DNA from: Guyparkeria sp016278265
GTDB lineage: Bacteria; Pseudomonadota; Gammaproteobacteria; Halothiobacillales; Halothiobacillaceae
Reading direction: 5' to 3' (one strand)
Assembly: GCF_044582145.1 (NCBI RefSeq)
Contig: NZ_JBDODO010000004.1
Length of the DNA: 64,000 nucleotides
Made by a program: the position numbers and the translations under genes
In this document: in pieces, positions 46,538-55,600 of the stretch
Layout of the letters: each line of letters starts with the position of its first letter
How positions within the stretch are numbered: the stretch's first letter is position 1
Notes under the pieces: generated by a model
Databases searched by the model: none
What the model was told of the DNA's origin: nothing
What the model saw: only the letters and a program-made list of their open reading frames with translations

Positions 46538-47122
46538 ATGACGGGATCGAACCACGAGCGCAATCGACTCTCGCGGGTGGTCACCCGCAGTGGAGACCAT
46601 GGCGAGACCGGGCTGGCCGATGGCCGGCGTCTGGCCAAGGACACCGCCACCATCGAGCTGCTGGGTGAACTCGACGAGCTCAATGCCCGCCTGGGAAGCC
46701 TGAGCGTTTCGCTGACGGGCGAGCCGGACAAGCTGGCGTTTGTCCGCGAGCAGCAGCAGGCCGTCTTTGATCTGGGTGGGTTTGTGGCGATGGGGGCGAT
46801 GGCCGTGGCGAGCCAGTTGCCTTCGCTCGAGCGTCTGGATGCCTGGATCGAGGCCGGCAATCGCGACCTGCCGCCGCTCAAGGAATTCATCCTGCCGGGC
46901 GGTACCGAGGCGATGGCGCGCGCGCACCTGGTGAGGACGGCGACTCGTCGTGCCGAACGCCTGGCCTGGTCCTGGTGCCAGGAAGGGGGCGACGCTAGCG
47001 AACGTGCCCCGTTGGCTACCTACCTGAACCGGCTTTCGGATGCGTGGTTCGTGTTCGCTCGCCTACTCGATCGCGACGGCCAGCACACGGTCTACTGGCG
47101 CGGCTCAGCCGCCTCGGACTGA
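46538..47122 (+). CDS. Cob(I)yrinic acid a,c-diamide adenosyltransferase, PduO type
   Basis: The 194-residue enzyme transfers adenosyl from ATP to cobalamin. PduO/MMAB signatures are TRSGDHGETGLADGRR at residues ~14-29, ELLGELDELNARLG and FILPGGTEAMARAHLVRTAT with the RRAER that follows. Its end overlaps the convergent YihY gene by 31 bases. No other cobalamin gene is in the window. Confidence 0.93.
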   Translation: MTGSNHERNRLSRVVTRSGDHGETGLADGRRLAKDTATIELLGELDELNARLGSLSVSLTGEPDKLAFVREQQQAVFDLGGFVAMGAMAVASQLPSLERLDAWIEAGNRDLPPLKEFILPGGTEAMARAHLVRTATRRAERLAWSWCQEGGDASERAPLATYLNRLSDAWFVFARLLDRDGQHTVYWRGSAASD

Positions 47123-48468
47123 GTCGCGTCGTCCGACCGCTCTGATGCCGGTTGGGTTGCCGCCAGCGTCGCCTCGCCCATGTCTTCCTCCCATTGCCGG
47201 CGGTGCTCGGCAAACCGCTGCAGTGCTGGGATGGCTTTCACCAGTTGCGCGGGAAAGTGGGGTGAGCTGCCTTCGATTGCTTCTTCCACCGCCGCCAGGG
47301 TGATGCGCTCGCCGGGCCGTGCCGGCAGGAAGCAGGTGGTGTCGCTCGGCTCGCTGATGCGCAACAGGTTGGCCTCCACCAGCTTTTCCAGCAATGGGTC
47401 GATCCAAACGGGTGCCAGTTCCCGATAGTGTTCTACCCGCTCGGCCAGTTGATCGCGGTCCGGCGGCAGTTTGCCGGCCTCGAAGCGGCGCTCGATCTCG
47501 TCGAGGAGCACGATGCCCGCCGCCAATCGCGTTCCCGGGTGAACCGGCTCGGGTTTCCCCAGTGTCAGTCGATCGCTGTGCTGCCACGCATAGCTGATGC
47601 CCGCGCCGATCAGCACGATCATCCAGGCAATCTGCAACCAGATCAGAAAGAGCACCAGCGAGGCGAAGGCCGAATACACGGCGGTGTAAGCGGTCGATCC
47701 GGCAATCAGTCCGCCGAACACGAAGCCTAGTAGGCTCCACAGGACAGCGGCCACCAGCCCGCCCACCAGCGCCGAGCTGAGGCGCACCCGCGTATTGGGG
47801 ATGAACAGGTAAAGAAAGGCGAACGCCCCGGTCCAGATGGCCAGCGGAACGAGATACCCGAGCCACTTGAGCAGGGTGGCCAGCACCGAGAGCTCGGCGA
47901 ACTCGCGAACGCCAGGGGCGGCAAACAGGGTGGCCGTCAGGCTGCTGGCGGCGATTACCAGCACCGGGCCGACCATGAGGACCGAGAGATAGTTGGCGAA
48001 ACGGGCCGACATCGATCGCAGCTGGTGCACGTTCCAGATGCGGTTGAAGACCCGTTCGATCTTCTGCATCAGGGCGATGACCGTGAAGAAGAGCAGGGCG
48101 ATGCCGACGGCACCGAGGATACCGACCCGGATATTCTCCACGAAATCGAGCAGGCGCAGCGTCAGTTCGTCCGCGGCCTCGCCCAGCGGCGCCATCAGCG
48201 AGAGCAGGAACGGCTCGACCACCGAGGCCGAGCCGAAGGCCTTGAGCACCGAGAACGCCACCGCCAATAGCGGCACCATCGACAGCAGCGTGGTGTAGGA
48301 GAGGCTCATTGCGTTGAGTTGCAGATCCCCGCGCGAGGCCGAGAACAACACACTCAAGATGGCGCGGATCAGTCGCTGGGCGTTTCGGCCGAAATGACTG
48401 GTCGGGCGCTCATGCCAGATCCAGCGTTTGGCCGAGTGGAACCATTGGCGGGGCGTGAAGGGAATCAT
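47092..48468 (-). CDS. YihY family inner-membrane protein
   Basis: The 458-residue protein has six membrane helices in residues ~40-290 with typical YihY stretches: LQLNAMSLSYTTLLSMVPLLAV near the start and FVFGGLIAGSTAYTAVYSAFASL. A soluble C-terminal domain of ~150 residues looks winged-helix-like. The family was once misnamed RNase BN; its role is unknown. The C-terminus overlaps the opposite-strand adenosyltransferase. Confidence 0.9.
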   Translation of the reverse strand: MIPFTPRQWFHSAKRWIWHERPTSHFGRNAQRLIRAILSVLFSASRGDLQLNAMSLSYTTLLSMVPLLAVAFSVLKAFGSASVVEPFLLSLMAPLGEAADELTLRLLDFVENIRVGILGAVGIALLFFTVIALMQKIERVFNRIWNVHQLRSMSARFANYLSVLMVGPVLVIAASSLTATLFAAPGVREFAELSVLATLLKWLGYLVPLAIWTGAFAFLYLFIPNTRVRLSSALVGGLVAAVLWSLLGFVFGGLIAGSTAYTAVYSAFASLVLFLIWLQIAWMIVLIGAGISYAWQHSDRLTLGKPEPVHPGTRLAAGIVLLDEIERRFEAGKLPPDRDQLAERVEHYRELAPVWIDPLLEKLVEANLLRISEPSDTTCFLPARPGERITLAAVEEAIEGSSPHFPAQLVKAIPALQRFAEHRRQWEEDMGEATLAATQPASERSDDATQSEAAEPRQ

Positions 48469-48708
48469 CGAATCAGCCGGGTCCTTCGCGTGGCGTGGGT
48501 GGAGTGTGCGGCGGGCGGGGTGAGGTTTCGGCCAGCGGCCTGTGTCCGCGGCAGTTCGGCGCCTGCCCCGGGCGTAACCGTCCGGGCGTCGTTGGCATGC
48601 CGCGCCGGATCAATGCGTGTGGCGCTGGCTGCGTTATCATGCTCGACCCGGCGCCATCGTGACGCCGTTGCCGCTACGGCCTTATCGTTCGAGGGAGCTT
48701 AGCACCAG

Positions 48709-49569
48709 ATGGAAACCACAACGACGCTCACCGACACGCCCGAGGTCCCGGTCGTCCTGGCCATTGCCGGACATGACCCCAGTGGTGGGGCCGGCATCCA
48801 TGCCGACATCGAGGCAATCGTCAGTCAGGGCGTGCATCCGACCACGGTGATCACCGCGTTGACCGTGCAGGACACGGTCAACGTGCACGGCTTCGTCCCC
48901 AGCGATCCGAAGCTCGTCATCGACCAGGCCCTGGCGGTGCTCAAGGACATGCCGGTCGGCGCGATCAAGATCGGCATGCTCGGCACCGTCGAACTGGTCG
49001 AGGCGGTCGCCTCGGTGTTGGCTCGCTACCCGGATATTCCGGTGGTGCTCGACCCGGTGCTGGTCGCCGGCGGTGGCGGTTCGCTGGCCGAGAATGCGGT
49101 CGCGGCGGCAATCGTCGAACACCTGTTCCCGCGGGCCACCATCGTCACGCCCAATGCCCACGAGGCGCGGGTATTGGCGCCGAATGCGGCCAACCGTGAT
49201 GAGCGCGGCCAGATGCTCTCGGCGCTCGGGGCGGAATACGTCCTGCTTAAGGGCGGCGACGAGCCGGGCGAGAAGGTGGAAAACTGGCTCTACGGCGTCG
49301 AACCGCCACGGCGTTTCGTCTACGAGCGACTGGCTGGCCAGTTCCACGGCTCGGGCTGCACCCTGTCCTCGGCCATCGCCGGGCTGATCGCCCAGGGCAG
49401 TGACCCGGTCAATGCCGTGCATGAAGGGCTCGAATACACCCACCAGACCCTGATGCACGCGGCGGCCATCGGCCGCGGCCAGCTGATCCCCCACCGGCTA
49501 TTCTGGGCCGACGATGAGGGTGGGACGGACATGAACGACGAACCGCCCGGCTCATCACGGGTGCACTGA
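48709..49569 (+). CDS. thiD: Hydroxymethylpyrimidine/phosphomethylpyrimidine kinase
   Basis: This 286-residue ribokinase-type enzyme phosphorylates the thiamine pyrimidine twice. Signatures are IAGHDPSGGAGIHADIEAI near residue 20, GAIKIGMLG, and HGSGCTLSSAIAGLIAQG with the catalytic region. No other thi gene is adjacent and no TPP-riboswitch pattern was seen upstream. It heads the thiD-yqcC-metZ run. Confidence 0.95.
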   Translation: METTTTLTDTPEVPVVLAIAGHDPSGGAGIHADIEAIVSQGVHPTTVITALTVQDTVNVHGFVPSDPKLVIDQALAVLKDMPVGAIKIGMLGTVELVEAVASVLARYPDIPVVLDPVLVAGGGGSLAENAVAAAIVEHLFPRATIVTPNAHEARVLAPNAANRDERGQMLSALGAEYVLLKGGDEPGEKVENWLYGVEPPRRFVYERLAGQFHGSGCTLSSAIAGLIAQGSDPVNAVHEGLEYTHQTLMHAAAIGRGQLIPHRLFWADDEGGTDMNDEPPGSSRVH

Positions 49570-49589
49570 ACGCCGACAAAGAGGGTTTA

Positions 49590-49937
49590 ATGGACAACGT
49601 TCGCCCCAGCACTGACATGATGCTGCGACAGCTCGACCAGATTGCCCACGAGATGCAGCAGGCCGGTCTCTGGTCTGATCAGCGACCCAGCGAGCAGGCC
49701 TTGGCCAGCCCCCATCCGTTCTGCTTTGATACCTTGGCGTTCGAGGAGTGGCTGCAGTGGAAATTCCTGCCGCAGATGAGTGAGCTGCTCGACCGGTTTG
49801 GCACGCCACCGGAAAACTGCTCGATGGCACCGCTGGCCGAGCATCAATTTGCCGAACTCGAGGAAGAGACCGACCGCCTGCTGGCGGCGATCGCCGAGTT
49901 CGACAACCTGGCCTGGCATTTTTTCAACGCCCGCTGA
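49590..49937 (+). CDS. YqcC family protein
   Basis: The 115-residue helical protein has the YqcC pattern ALASPHPFCFDTLAFEEWLQ, then FLPQMSEL and CSMAPLAE. The function of the family is unknown. It is 20 bases after thiD and 32 before metZ. Confidence 0.88.
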   Translation: MDNVRPSTDMMLRQLDQIAHEMQQAGLWSDQRPSEQALASPHPFCFDTLAFEEWLQWKFLPQMSELLDRFGTPPENCSMAPLAEHQFAELEEETDRLLAAIAEFDNLAWHFFNAR

Positions 49938-49969
49938 CGGCGGGCTCGATCGACAAGACCGGATATCCC

Positions 49970-51172
49970 ATGACCGATCCGCACCGCCCCGATCCCGACT
50001 GGTCGCTCGCGACCCAGGCCATCCGCGTCGGTCACCATCCGACCCCGGAGCGTGAACACGGCGAGCCGATCTTCACCACCTCGAGTTTTACCTTCGAGTC
50101 GGCCGAGCAGGCCGCGGCGCGCTTCGCCGGCGACGAGCCGGGCAACATCTACGCCCGCTTCACCAACCCGACTACGCGCATCTTCGAAGAGCGCCTGGCG
50201 GCGATGGAAGGGGGCGAGGACTGTGTCGCCACCGCCTCGGGCATGGCCGCGATCCTGACCACCTTCATGGCGCTGTGCGAGGCCGGCGACGAGGTGGTGG
50301 TCGCCCGCCAGGTCTTCGGCACGACCAAGGTGCTGTTCGACAAGTACCTGGCCAAGTTCGGCCTGGTGGTGCACTGGGTGGACCTGACCGATTGGTCTCA
50401 GTGGGAGGCCGCCGTCAACAAGCGCACGCGCCTGCTGTTTATCGAGACGCCCTCGAATCCCTTGACCGAGGTGGCCGACATCCGCCAGCTGGCGGACCTG
50501 GCCCATGCATTTGAGGCGGCGCTGGTGGTGGACAACTGTTTCTGCACGCCGGCTTTGCAGCGGCCGCTGAGCCTTGGGGCGGATATCGTGATTCACTCGG
50601 CAACCAAGTTCCTCGACGGGCAGGGGCGCGCCATCGGCGGCGCCGTGGTGGGTGACGCCGAGCGGGTGGGCAAGGAGGTGCGTGGCTTCCTGCGTACCTG
50701 CGGGCCGACCATGGCGCCATTCAATGCCTGGATCTTCGCCAAGGGCCTGGAGACCTTGAACCTGCGCATGGAGGCCCACAGCCGCCATGCCCGCGAGGTG
50801 GCCGACTGGCTGGTGGCCCACGAGAGGGTCGCGAAGGTGCATTTCCCGGGACTCGCTGACCACCCACAGGCGAAAATCATCGCCAAGCAGCAGTCCGGCC
50901 CGGGGGCGATCGTCTCGTTCGTGGTCGAGGGTGGGCGCGAGAAGGCCTGGGAGGTGATCAACCGCACTCGGATGCTCTCGATCACCGCCAACCTCGGCGA
51001 TACAAAGACCACCATCACCCATCCGGCGAGCACCACGCACGGTCGATTGAGCCCCGAGGCACGCGCCGAGGCGGGGATCGATGAGGGATTGATTCGCCTG
51101 TCGGTGGGACTCGAGGATCCGCAGGACATTATCGCCGACCTGGCGCGCGGGCTGGGCGATGCCATCGATTGA
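49970..51172 (+). CDS. metZ: O-succinylhomoserine sulfhydrylase
   Basis: This 400-residue PLP enzyme makes homocysteine from O-succinylhomoserine and sulfide. It has the Cys/Met-metabolism fold: IYARFTNPTTRIFEERLAAM, ATASGMAAIL and the PLP lysine in IHSATKFLDGQGR. MetZ is preferred over MetB from overall length and N-terminus (WSLATQAIRVGHHP), but the sulfur donor is inferred. The next gene converges 19 bases away. Confidence 0.9.
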   Translation: MTDPHRPDPDWSLATQAIRVGHHPTPEREHGEPIFTTSSFTFESAEQAAARFAGDEPGNIYARFTNPTTRIFEERLAAMEGGEDCVATASGMAAILTTFMALCEAGDEVVVARQVFGTTKVLFDKYLAKFGLVVHWVDLTDWSQWEAAVNKRTRLLFIETPSNPLTEVADIRQLADLAHAFEAALVVDNCFCTPALQRPLSLGADIVIHSATKFLDGQGRAIGGAVVGDAERVGKEVRGFLRTCGPTMAPFNAWIFAKGLETLNLRMEAHSRHAREVADWLVAHERVAKVHFPGLADHPQAKIIAKQQSGPGAIVSFVVEGGREKAWEVINRTRMLSITANLGDTKTTITHPASTTHGRLSPEARAEAGIDEGLIRLSVGLEDPQDIIADLARGLGDAID

Positions 51173-51191
51173 GGGCGGGCGCTCCCGCGGT

Positions 51192-52100
51192 CTACCGCAC
51201 CTGCACCAGATCGCCGCGCTCGACCGATCGATTTCCCTGGTAACGCACCGTGGCGTCGTTTTCGCCCAGGAAGATGACCCGGACCTCGCCCAGGTTCATC
51301 GGTTCGCGCACCGGGCCGGCAGTGATTTCCATGACAGGACGAGTCAAGAGATTGACGCCGAGCGAGTCGGTCGGTACGCCCGGTTCGACGACGATCAAGC
51401 GATCGTCGGCGGCCAGCCCGTCGGCTCGTCCAAGATCGATCCGCAGGTCGGTGCCGCCGCCGCGACTTTCGGTGGACAGCACCCGCCCGACCAGCGGCCG
51501 GCATTCCAGCGTGTCGAGCACGTGTTGCGCCACCGTCTCGATCGCGGCATCCAGCGACTGACCCCAATCGCTTTCCCAGAAACGGGTCGAGTCCGCGGCG
51601 ATCTCGGGCGAGAACGGTTTGCCGTCGGTGGTGGACAGGTCAATCCGCCAGGTATCCAGCCGCGCGCCCCGGGCGCCATCGTCCAGGGTGGCAGTAAGCT
51701 GTCCGCCGCGAGGCTCGTAACGATCGGGCAGCAGAACGATGCCCGAGGGGCGGCCCTCGGTGCCAACGTCGCTCGCCACCAGTCGCAGGAAGTAGGGCGC
51801 ACCATGGCGGGAGAACCCGTCCATCGCGGGCTCCAGCCCCTCGCTTCGGGTCGGCGGAGTGATGTCGACCACCTGCTGTCCGGCCGCTTCCAGTCGGCTC
51901 GCTAGCCGGTCGGCGAGAGCCGCTGGAAGCCCCCTGACGTCCCCGGGCTCGTGGGTGAGTCGGGCCTCGGTCATGACCAGCCGGTGATTGGCTTGGCAAT
52001 GGTCGGAGTCGGTTGCCGGCGCGGCGGTTGTCGCGATCGGCAGGAGTAGGGCAGCGAATGCCAACCAGGTCGTGTGGCGCGTGACGGGGTGTCCGGTCAT
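51192..52100 (-). CDS. Secreted FlgT-like protein
   Basis: The 302-residue protein has a signal peptide (WLAFAALLLPIATTAAP, cleaved near residue 29). The body resembles flagellar assembly protein T in its C-terminal part: VGRVLSTESRGGGTDLRIDL, GLAADDRLIVVE and GEVRVIFLGENDATVRY. FlgT forms the H ring of sodium-driven flagella, yet no flagellar gene is near. The ATG at 52100 with GAGA upstream is chosen; 52115 and 52124 are alternatives. Confidence 0.65.
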   Translation of the reverse strand: MTGHPVTRHTTWLAFAALLLPIATTAAPATDSDHCQANHRLVMTEARLTHEPGDVRGLPAALADRLASRLEAAGQQVVDITPPTRSEGLEPAMDGFSRHGAPYFLRLVASDVGTEGRPSGIVLLPDRYEPRGGQLTATLDDGARGARLDTWRIDLSTTDGKPFSPEIAADSTRFWESDWGQSLDAAIETVAQHVLDTLECRPLVGRVLSTESRGGGTDLRIDLGRADGLAADDRLIVVEPGVPTDSLGVNLLTRPVMEITAGPVREPMNLGEVRVIFLGENDATVRYQGNRSVERGDLVQVR

Positions 52101-52319
52101 GGGTGGTCTCGGCATTGGGAGCATGGTAATCAGTGATCGTGGGTGTTCAGCGTATCTCTGGAAGCACGAGATGTGCCATCGCTCCTTTTCGCGGTCCCGG
52201 TTCGGTGATCGGGCAATCGGTCGAATGGCTGCTTGAGTCGATTGGGGCGAAGAGAATGGGAAAATACCTGCGATCAATACCCGGGCTATACCGGGGTGAC
52301 TCGAGTCGGGAGGACTGAT

Positions 52320-53930
52320 ATGTCGGGGAACGGCGCCTGGAATCGTGTTTTCGAATGGGGCTGGTTGCCACTGTTCCTGGTGGTGATGACCGTCGCGCTG
52401 CTGACGCGACCGCTGATGCCGGTCGACGAGACGCGCTACCTCGGCGTCGCCTGGGAGATGTGGCAGTCGGGCTCGTGGGTCGTGCCGTTGCTCAACGGCG
52501 AGCCCTACAGTCACAAGCCGCCGCTGTTGTTCTGGCTGATCCACGCTGGTTGGGCGGTGTTCGGCGTCAACGAGATCACGCCGCGGCTCGTCGGCCCGGC
52601 CTTCGCGCTGGGCAGCCTGTTCCTGATCCGCGCCGTTGCCCGTCGGTTGTTCCCGACTCGGCCGGTCATTGCCAGTCTGGCGCCCTGGATTCTCGCCGGG
52701 ACGATCTACTGGCTGGGTTTCGCCACCATGACGATGTTCGATCAGCTGGTGGTCTTCTTCGTCCTGCTCGGCATTTTCGGCCTGCTTGAACTGGGACAGG
52801 GCCGTCGTCGCGGCTGGTTGTGGCTGTTTCTGGGGACGGCGCTGGGGGTGCTTGCCAAGGGGCCGTTTGCCCTGATCTACCTGGTGCCACTAACGGTTGT
52901 CGCCCCCTGGTGGGCCGGGGTGGGGGTGTCCTGGCGCTGGTTCTTCCAGGCCGGCGCGGTCGGGTTCCTCGGCTCCTGCGTGGCGCTCGGTTGGGCGCTC
53001 TGGGCGGCCCAATTGGGTGGGCCCGCCTACGCCGAGGCAATACTCTGGGGGCAGATGGCCGGGCGGGCCGTGGACGCCTTCGATCATGCCCAGCCCATCT
53101 ACTACTACGTGTGGGTGCTGCCGCTGCTGTTTCTGCCGTGGACACTGATCCTGCCCGGGGTGCTGCGACGCGTGTGGAAGGGTCGCGGATCGGGCCAATC
53201 GGTCTGGCCCGACCCGCAGTTTGCCCGACTGATGCTGGCCTGGGTGCTGGTGCCGTTCGGTCTGTTGTCGCTCGCTTCGGGCAAGTTGCCGCACTATCTG
53301 CTGCCGGTGATCCCGGCGCTGTCACTCGCCACGGCGGCCTTGCTCGCCGGCCTGGTCGAATCGCCGCAGGCATTGCGCAGCCGGGCGGTGGCCGTCTTCT
53401 GGTGCGTGATGGGGCTGGTGCTCATCGTGCTGCCCTGGTCGACGAGTCACGGGCTGACCGCCATGCTGCCGGGTGGGGTAAGTGCCGTGGGCGTGGCGTT
53501 GCTGTTCGGTGGCGCCTGGCTGTGGGTCGCTCGTCGCGGGCCGCGGCAGTTGGTGGCGGTGGCGCTGGCCACCGGTGTCGGAATGGTCCTGCTTCACCTG
53601 GCGTTGCTGCCGTTGCGCCCGGCCTTCGACTTCAAGTCGTTCGCGACGCGGGTCGGCGAGTTGCAGCACGGCGGCCATCCGATCGCGTTTGTGGGCAGGT
53701 ATCGCGACGAGTACAGTTTTTACGGCCGGCTGAGCCAGCCGGTGGTCGAGCTGGGCGGCGAGGCGGCCGCGAAGGAGTTCTGCGCCGCCTCGCCCGACGG
53801 TATCGTGGTGCGGCGCCTGCGGGGGGCGGTGCCGCCCGAGGCGCTCGTCTCGACCCAGTTTCGCAGCAAGCACGACGTGGCCCTGCCATGTTCCGCTCTC
53901 GCGTCATCGAATCGTGCCGAGGCTCCTTAA
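52320..53930 (+). CDS. ArnT-like glycosyltransferase (GT-C, family 39)
   Basis: The 536-residue membrane protein has about 11 helices and the GT39/GT83 pattern near the N-terminus: DETRYLGVAWEM with the catalytic Asp/Glu, SHKPPLLFWLIHAGW and EITPRLVGPAFAL. ArnT-type enzymes move sugars such as aminoarabinose from undecaprenyl phosphate to lipid A or other glycans; the sugar is unknown here. The ATG has GGAGGA upstream. The last codons (ASSNRAEAP and stop) lie inside the adjacent inverted repeat. Confidence 0.87.
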   Translation: MSGNGAWNRVFEWGWLPLFLVVMTVALLTRPLMPVDETRYLGVAWEMWQSGSWVVPLLNGEPYSHKPPLLFWLIHAGWAVFGVNEITPRLVGPAFALGSLFLIRAVARRLFPTRPVIASLAPWILAGTIYWLGFATMTMFDQLVVFFVLLGIFGLLELGQGRRRGWLWLFLGTALGVLAKGPFALIYLVPLTVVAPWWAGVGVSWRWFFQAGAVGFLGSCVALGWALWAAQLGGPAYAEAILWGQMAGRAVDAFDHAQPIYYYVWVLPLLFLPWTLILPGVLRRVWKGRGSGQSVWPDPQFARLMLAWVLVPFGLLSLASGKLPHYLLPVIPALSLATAALLAGLVESPQALRSRAVAVFWCVMGLVLIVLPWSTSHGLTAMLPGGVSAVGVALLFGGAWLWVARRGPRQLVAVALATGVGMVLLHLALLPLRPAFDFKSFATRVGELQHGGHPIAFVGRYRDEYSFYGRLSQPVVELGGEAAAKEFCAASPDGIVVRRLRGAVPPEALVSTQFRSKHDVALPCSALASSNRAEAP

Positions 53931-53952
53931 GGAACCTCGGCACGATTCGATG
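53905..53952. repeat. 48-bp near-perfect palindrome at the end of the ArnT-like gene
   Basis: CATCGAATCGTGCCGAGG (53905-53922) and CCTCGGCACGATTCGATG (53935-53952) are perfect inverses, with CTCCTTAAGGAA between them. The right arm is the left end of the MITE-like element at 53931. The left arm is an extra, inverted copy of that end. The glycosyltransferase stop TAA is at the centre. The RNA would form a long hairpin, possibly a terminator substitute. Confidence 0.85.
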
Positions 53953-54107
53953 GCGCCTCTGGCGAGTCCCATACGGGCGGGCCGCCAAGGACCCATTTGC
54001 GGCGTTGCACTCCTTGTGAATGACCACCGCCATTCACGGCGGACTGCGCCTTGCAACTGGGCCCTTGGCGGTCCCGCAGAGGCACTATCGAATCGTACCG
54101 AGGTTCC
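53931..54107. mobile_element. MITE-like inverted-repeat element, copy 2
   Basis: The 177-bp element has ends GGAACCTCGGCACGATTCGA and, inverted, GGAACCTCGGTACGATTCGA, matching over about 31 bp with three changes. It is flanked by TTAA on both sides (53927-53930, 54108-54111), which fits a YTAR target duplication. Inner arms pair: GCGGGCCGCCAAGGACCC and, inverted, GCGGGACCGCCAAGGGCCC. Its inner sequence aligns, inverted, with copy 1 at 238-503 (shared GCGGCGTTGCA and GCGGACTGCGCCTTGCA). No gene is inside. Confidence 0.8.
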
Positions 54108-54195
54108 TTAACCTCTATAATGTCCGCTTTGTCCCGGCCGGGGCGGGCCGCGCCCCGCCATCCGCGACCACGTTTCCGCTGTTCCCGAGGTATCG

Positions 54196-55599
54196 ATGAC
54201 TGTTCGCACCCGTTTCGCCCCGTCGCCCACCGGCTACCTGCACATTGGCGGCGCCCGTACGGCCCTGTTCAGTTACCTGTTCGCCCGCCGCCACGGCGGC
54301 GAGTTCGTGCTGCGCGTGGAAGACACCGACCGCGAACGGTCGAATCCCGAATCAGTCAACGCGATTCTCGAGGGCATGACCTGGCTGGGGCTGGACTACG
54401 ACGAAGGTCCGTTCTACCAGACCGAGCGCATGGATCGTTACCGCGAGGTGATCGACCAGCTGCTCGTCGAGGACAAGGCCTACTACTGTTACGCCACCCG
54501 CGAGGAGCTCGACGCCCTGCGCGAGGCGCAGATGAAGCGTGGCGAGAAGCCACGCTACGACCGTCGTTATCGCGATTTCACCGGCACGCCACCGGAAGGC
54601 GTCAAGCCGGTGGTGCGTTTCAAGAACCCGCTCGATGGGCTGGTGGTGGTCGAGGATGCCATCCGCGGCCGGGTCACGTTCCGCAACGACGAGCTCGACG
54701 ACCTGATCATCGCGCGCGGCGACGGCACCCCGACCTACAACCTCACGGTGGTGGTCGATGACATGGACATGCAGATCACGCATGTCGTGCGTGGTGACGA
54801 TCATCTCAACAACACCCCGCGCCAGATCAACCTCTACCGGGCGTTGGGTGTCGAACCGCCGGCGTTCGCGCACCTGCCGATGATCCACGGCCCGGACGGG
54901 GCAAAGCTCTCCAAGCGCCACGGGGCGGTCAGCGTGGTGCAATACCGCCACGACGGCTTTTTGCCCGAGGCGTTACTTAATTACCTGGTACGCCTGGGCT
55001 GGTCGCACGGTGACGAGGAGATCTTCTCTCGCGCCGAGCTGGTGCAGCTGTTCGATCTCGTCGATGTCAATCATTCGGCCTCGAGCATCAACCCGGAAAA
55101 GCTGCGCTGGCTGAACCAGCACTACATGCGCGAGCTGCCGGTGGCCGACGTGGCCGCCGAACTGCGCTGGCACCTCGGCCACCTTGGCATCGACCCGGAT
55201 GAGCAGGGGCCGAAGCCGACGGCGATCGTGCCGGCCTACGTCGATCGTGTGCACACGCTGGTCGAGATGGCCGAGGAGGCCCAGCCGTTCTACCAGGATG
55301 CCGTCGAACCCGACCCGAAAGCGATGGAGAAGCTGGATGCGTCGGCGGCAATGGTGGTCGACGCGCTGCTCGTTGCCCTGGAGGACGATGCCGCCTGGGA
55401 GAGCAGCGAGACGCTGGAGTCGGCGGTCAAGGGCGTGGCGAAGACCCTCGATCTCAAACTTGGCAAGGTGGGGCCGGTGCTGCGACTGGCCCTGCTGGGG
55501 CACACGTCGTCGCCGAGTTTCGGGGTGATCCTCGAGTTGATGGGCCGCGTGCGCAGCCATCAGCGCCTCAACGCCTTCCGGGAACGGATCGGTTCGTGA
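54196..55599 (+). CDS. gltX: Glutamyl-tRNA synthetase
   Basis: This 467-residue class I synthetase charges tRNA-Glu. The HIGH motif is PSPTGYLHIGGARTALF near residues 9-25 and the KMSKS-type loop is KLSKRHGAVSV. The C-terminal helical anticodon-binding part is normal in length. The next gene starts one base after its stop. The two tRNA-Glu genes at 30873 and 31042 are its substrates. Confidence 0.97.
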   Translation: MTVRTRFAPSPTGYLHIGGARTALFSYLFARRHGGEFVLRVEDTDRERSNPESVNAILEGMTWLGLDYDEGPFYQTERMDRYREVIDQLLVEDKAYYCYATREELDALREAQMKRGEKPRYDRRYRDFTGTPPEGVKPVVRFKNPLDGLVVVEDAIRGRVTFRNDELDDLIIARGDGTPTYNLTVVVDDMDMQITHVVRGDDHLNNTPRQINLYRALGVEPPAFAHLPMIHGPDGAKLSKRHGAVSVVQYRHDGFLPEALLNYLVRLGWSHGDEEIFSRAELVQLFDLVDVNHSASSINPEKLRWLNQHYMRELPVADVAAELRWHLGHLGIDPDEQGPKPTAIVPAYVDRVHTLVEMAEEAQPFYQDAVEPDPKAMEKLDASAAMVVDALLVALEDDAAWESSETLESAVKGVAKTLDLKLGKVGPVLRLALLGHTSSPSFGVILELMGRVRSHQRLNAFRERIGS

Positions 55600-55600
55600 T

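Noticed and set aside
48469..48708. TPP riboswitch upstream of thiD
   Set aside because: The conserved CTGAGA and downstream TPP-box patterns are absent.
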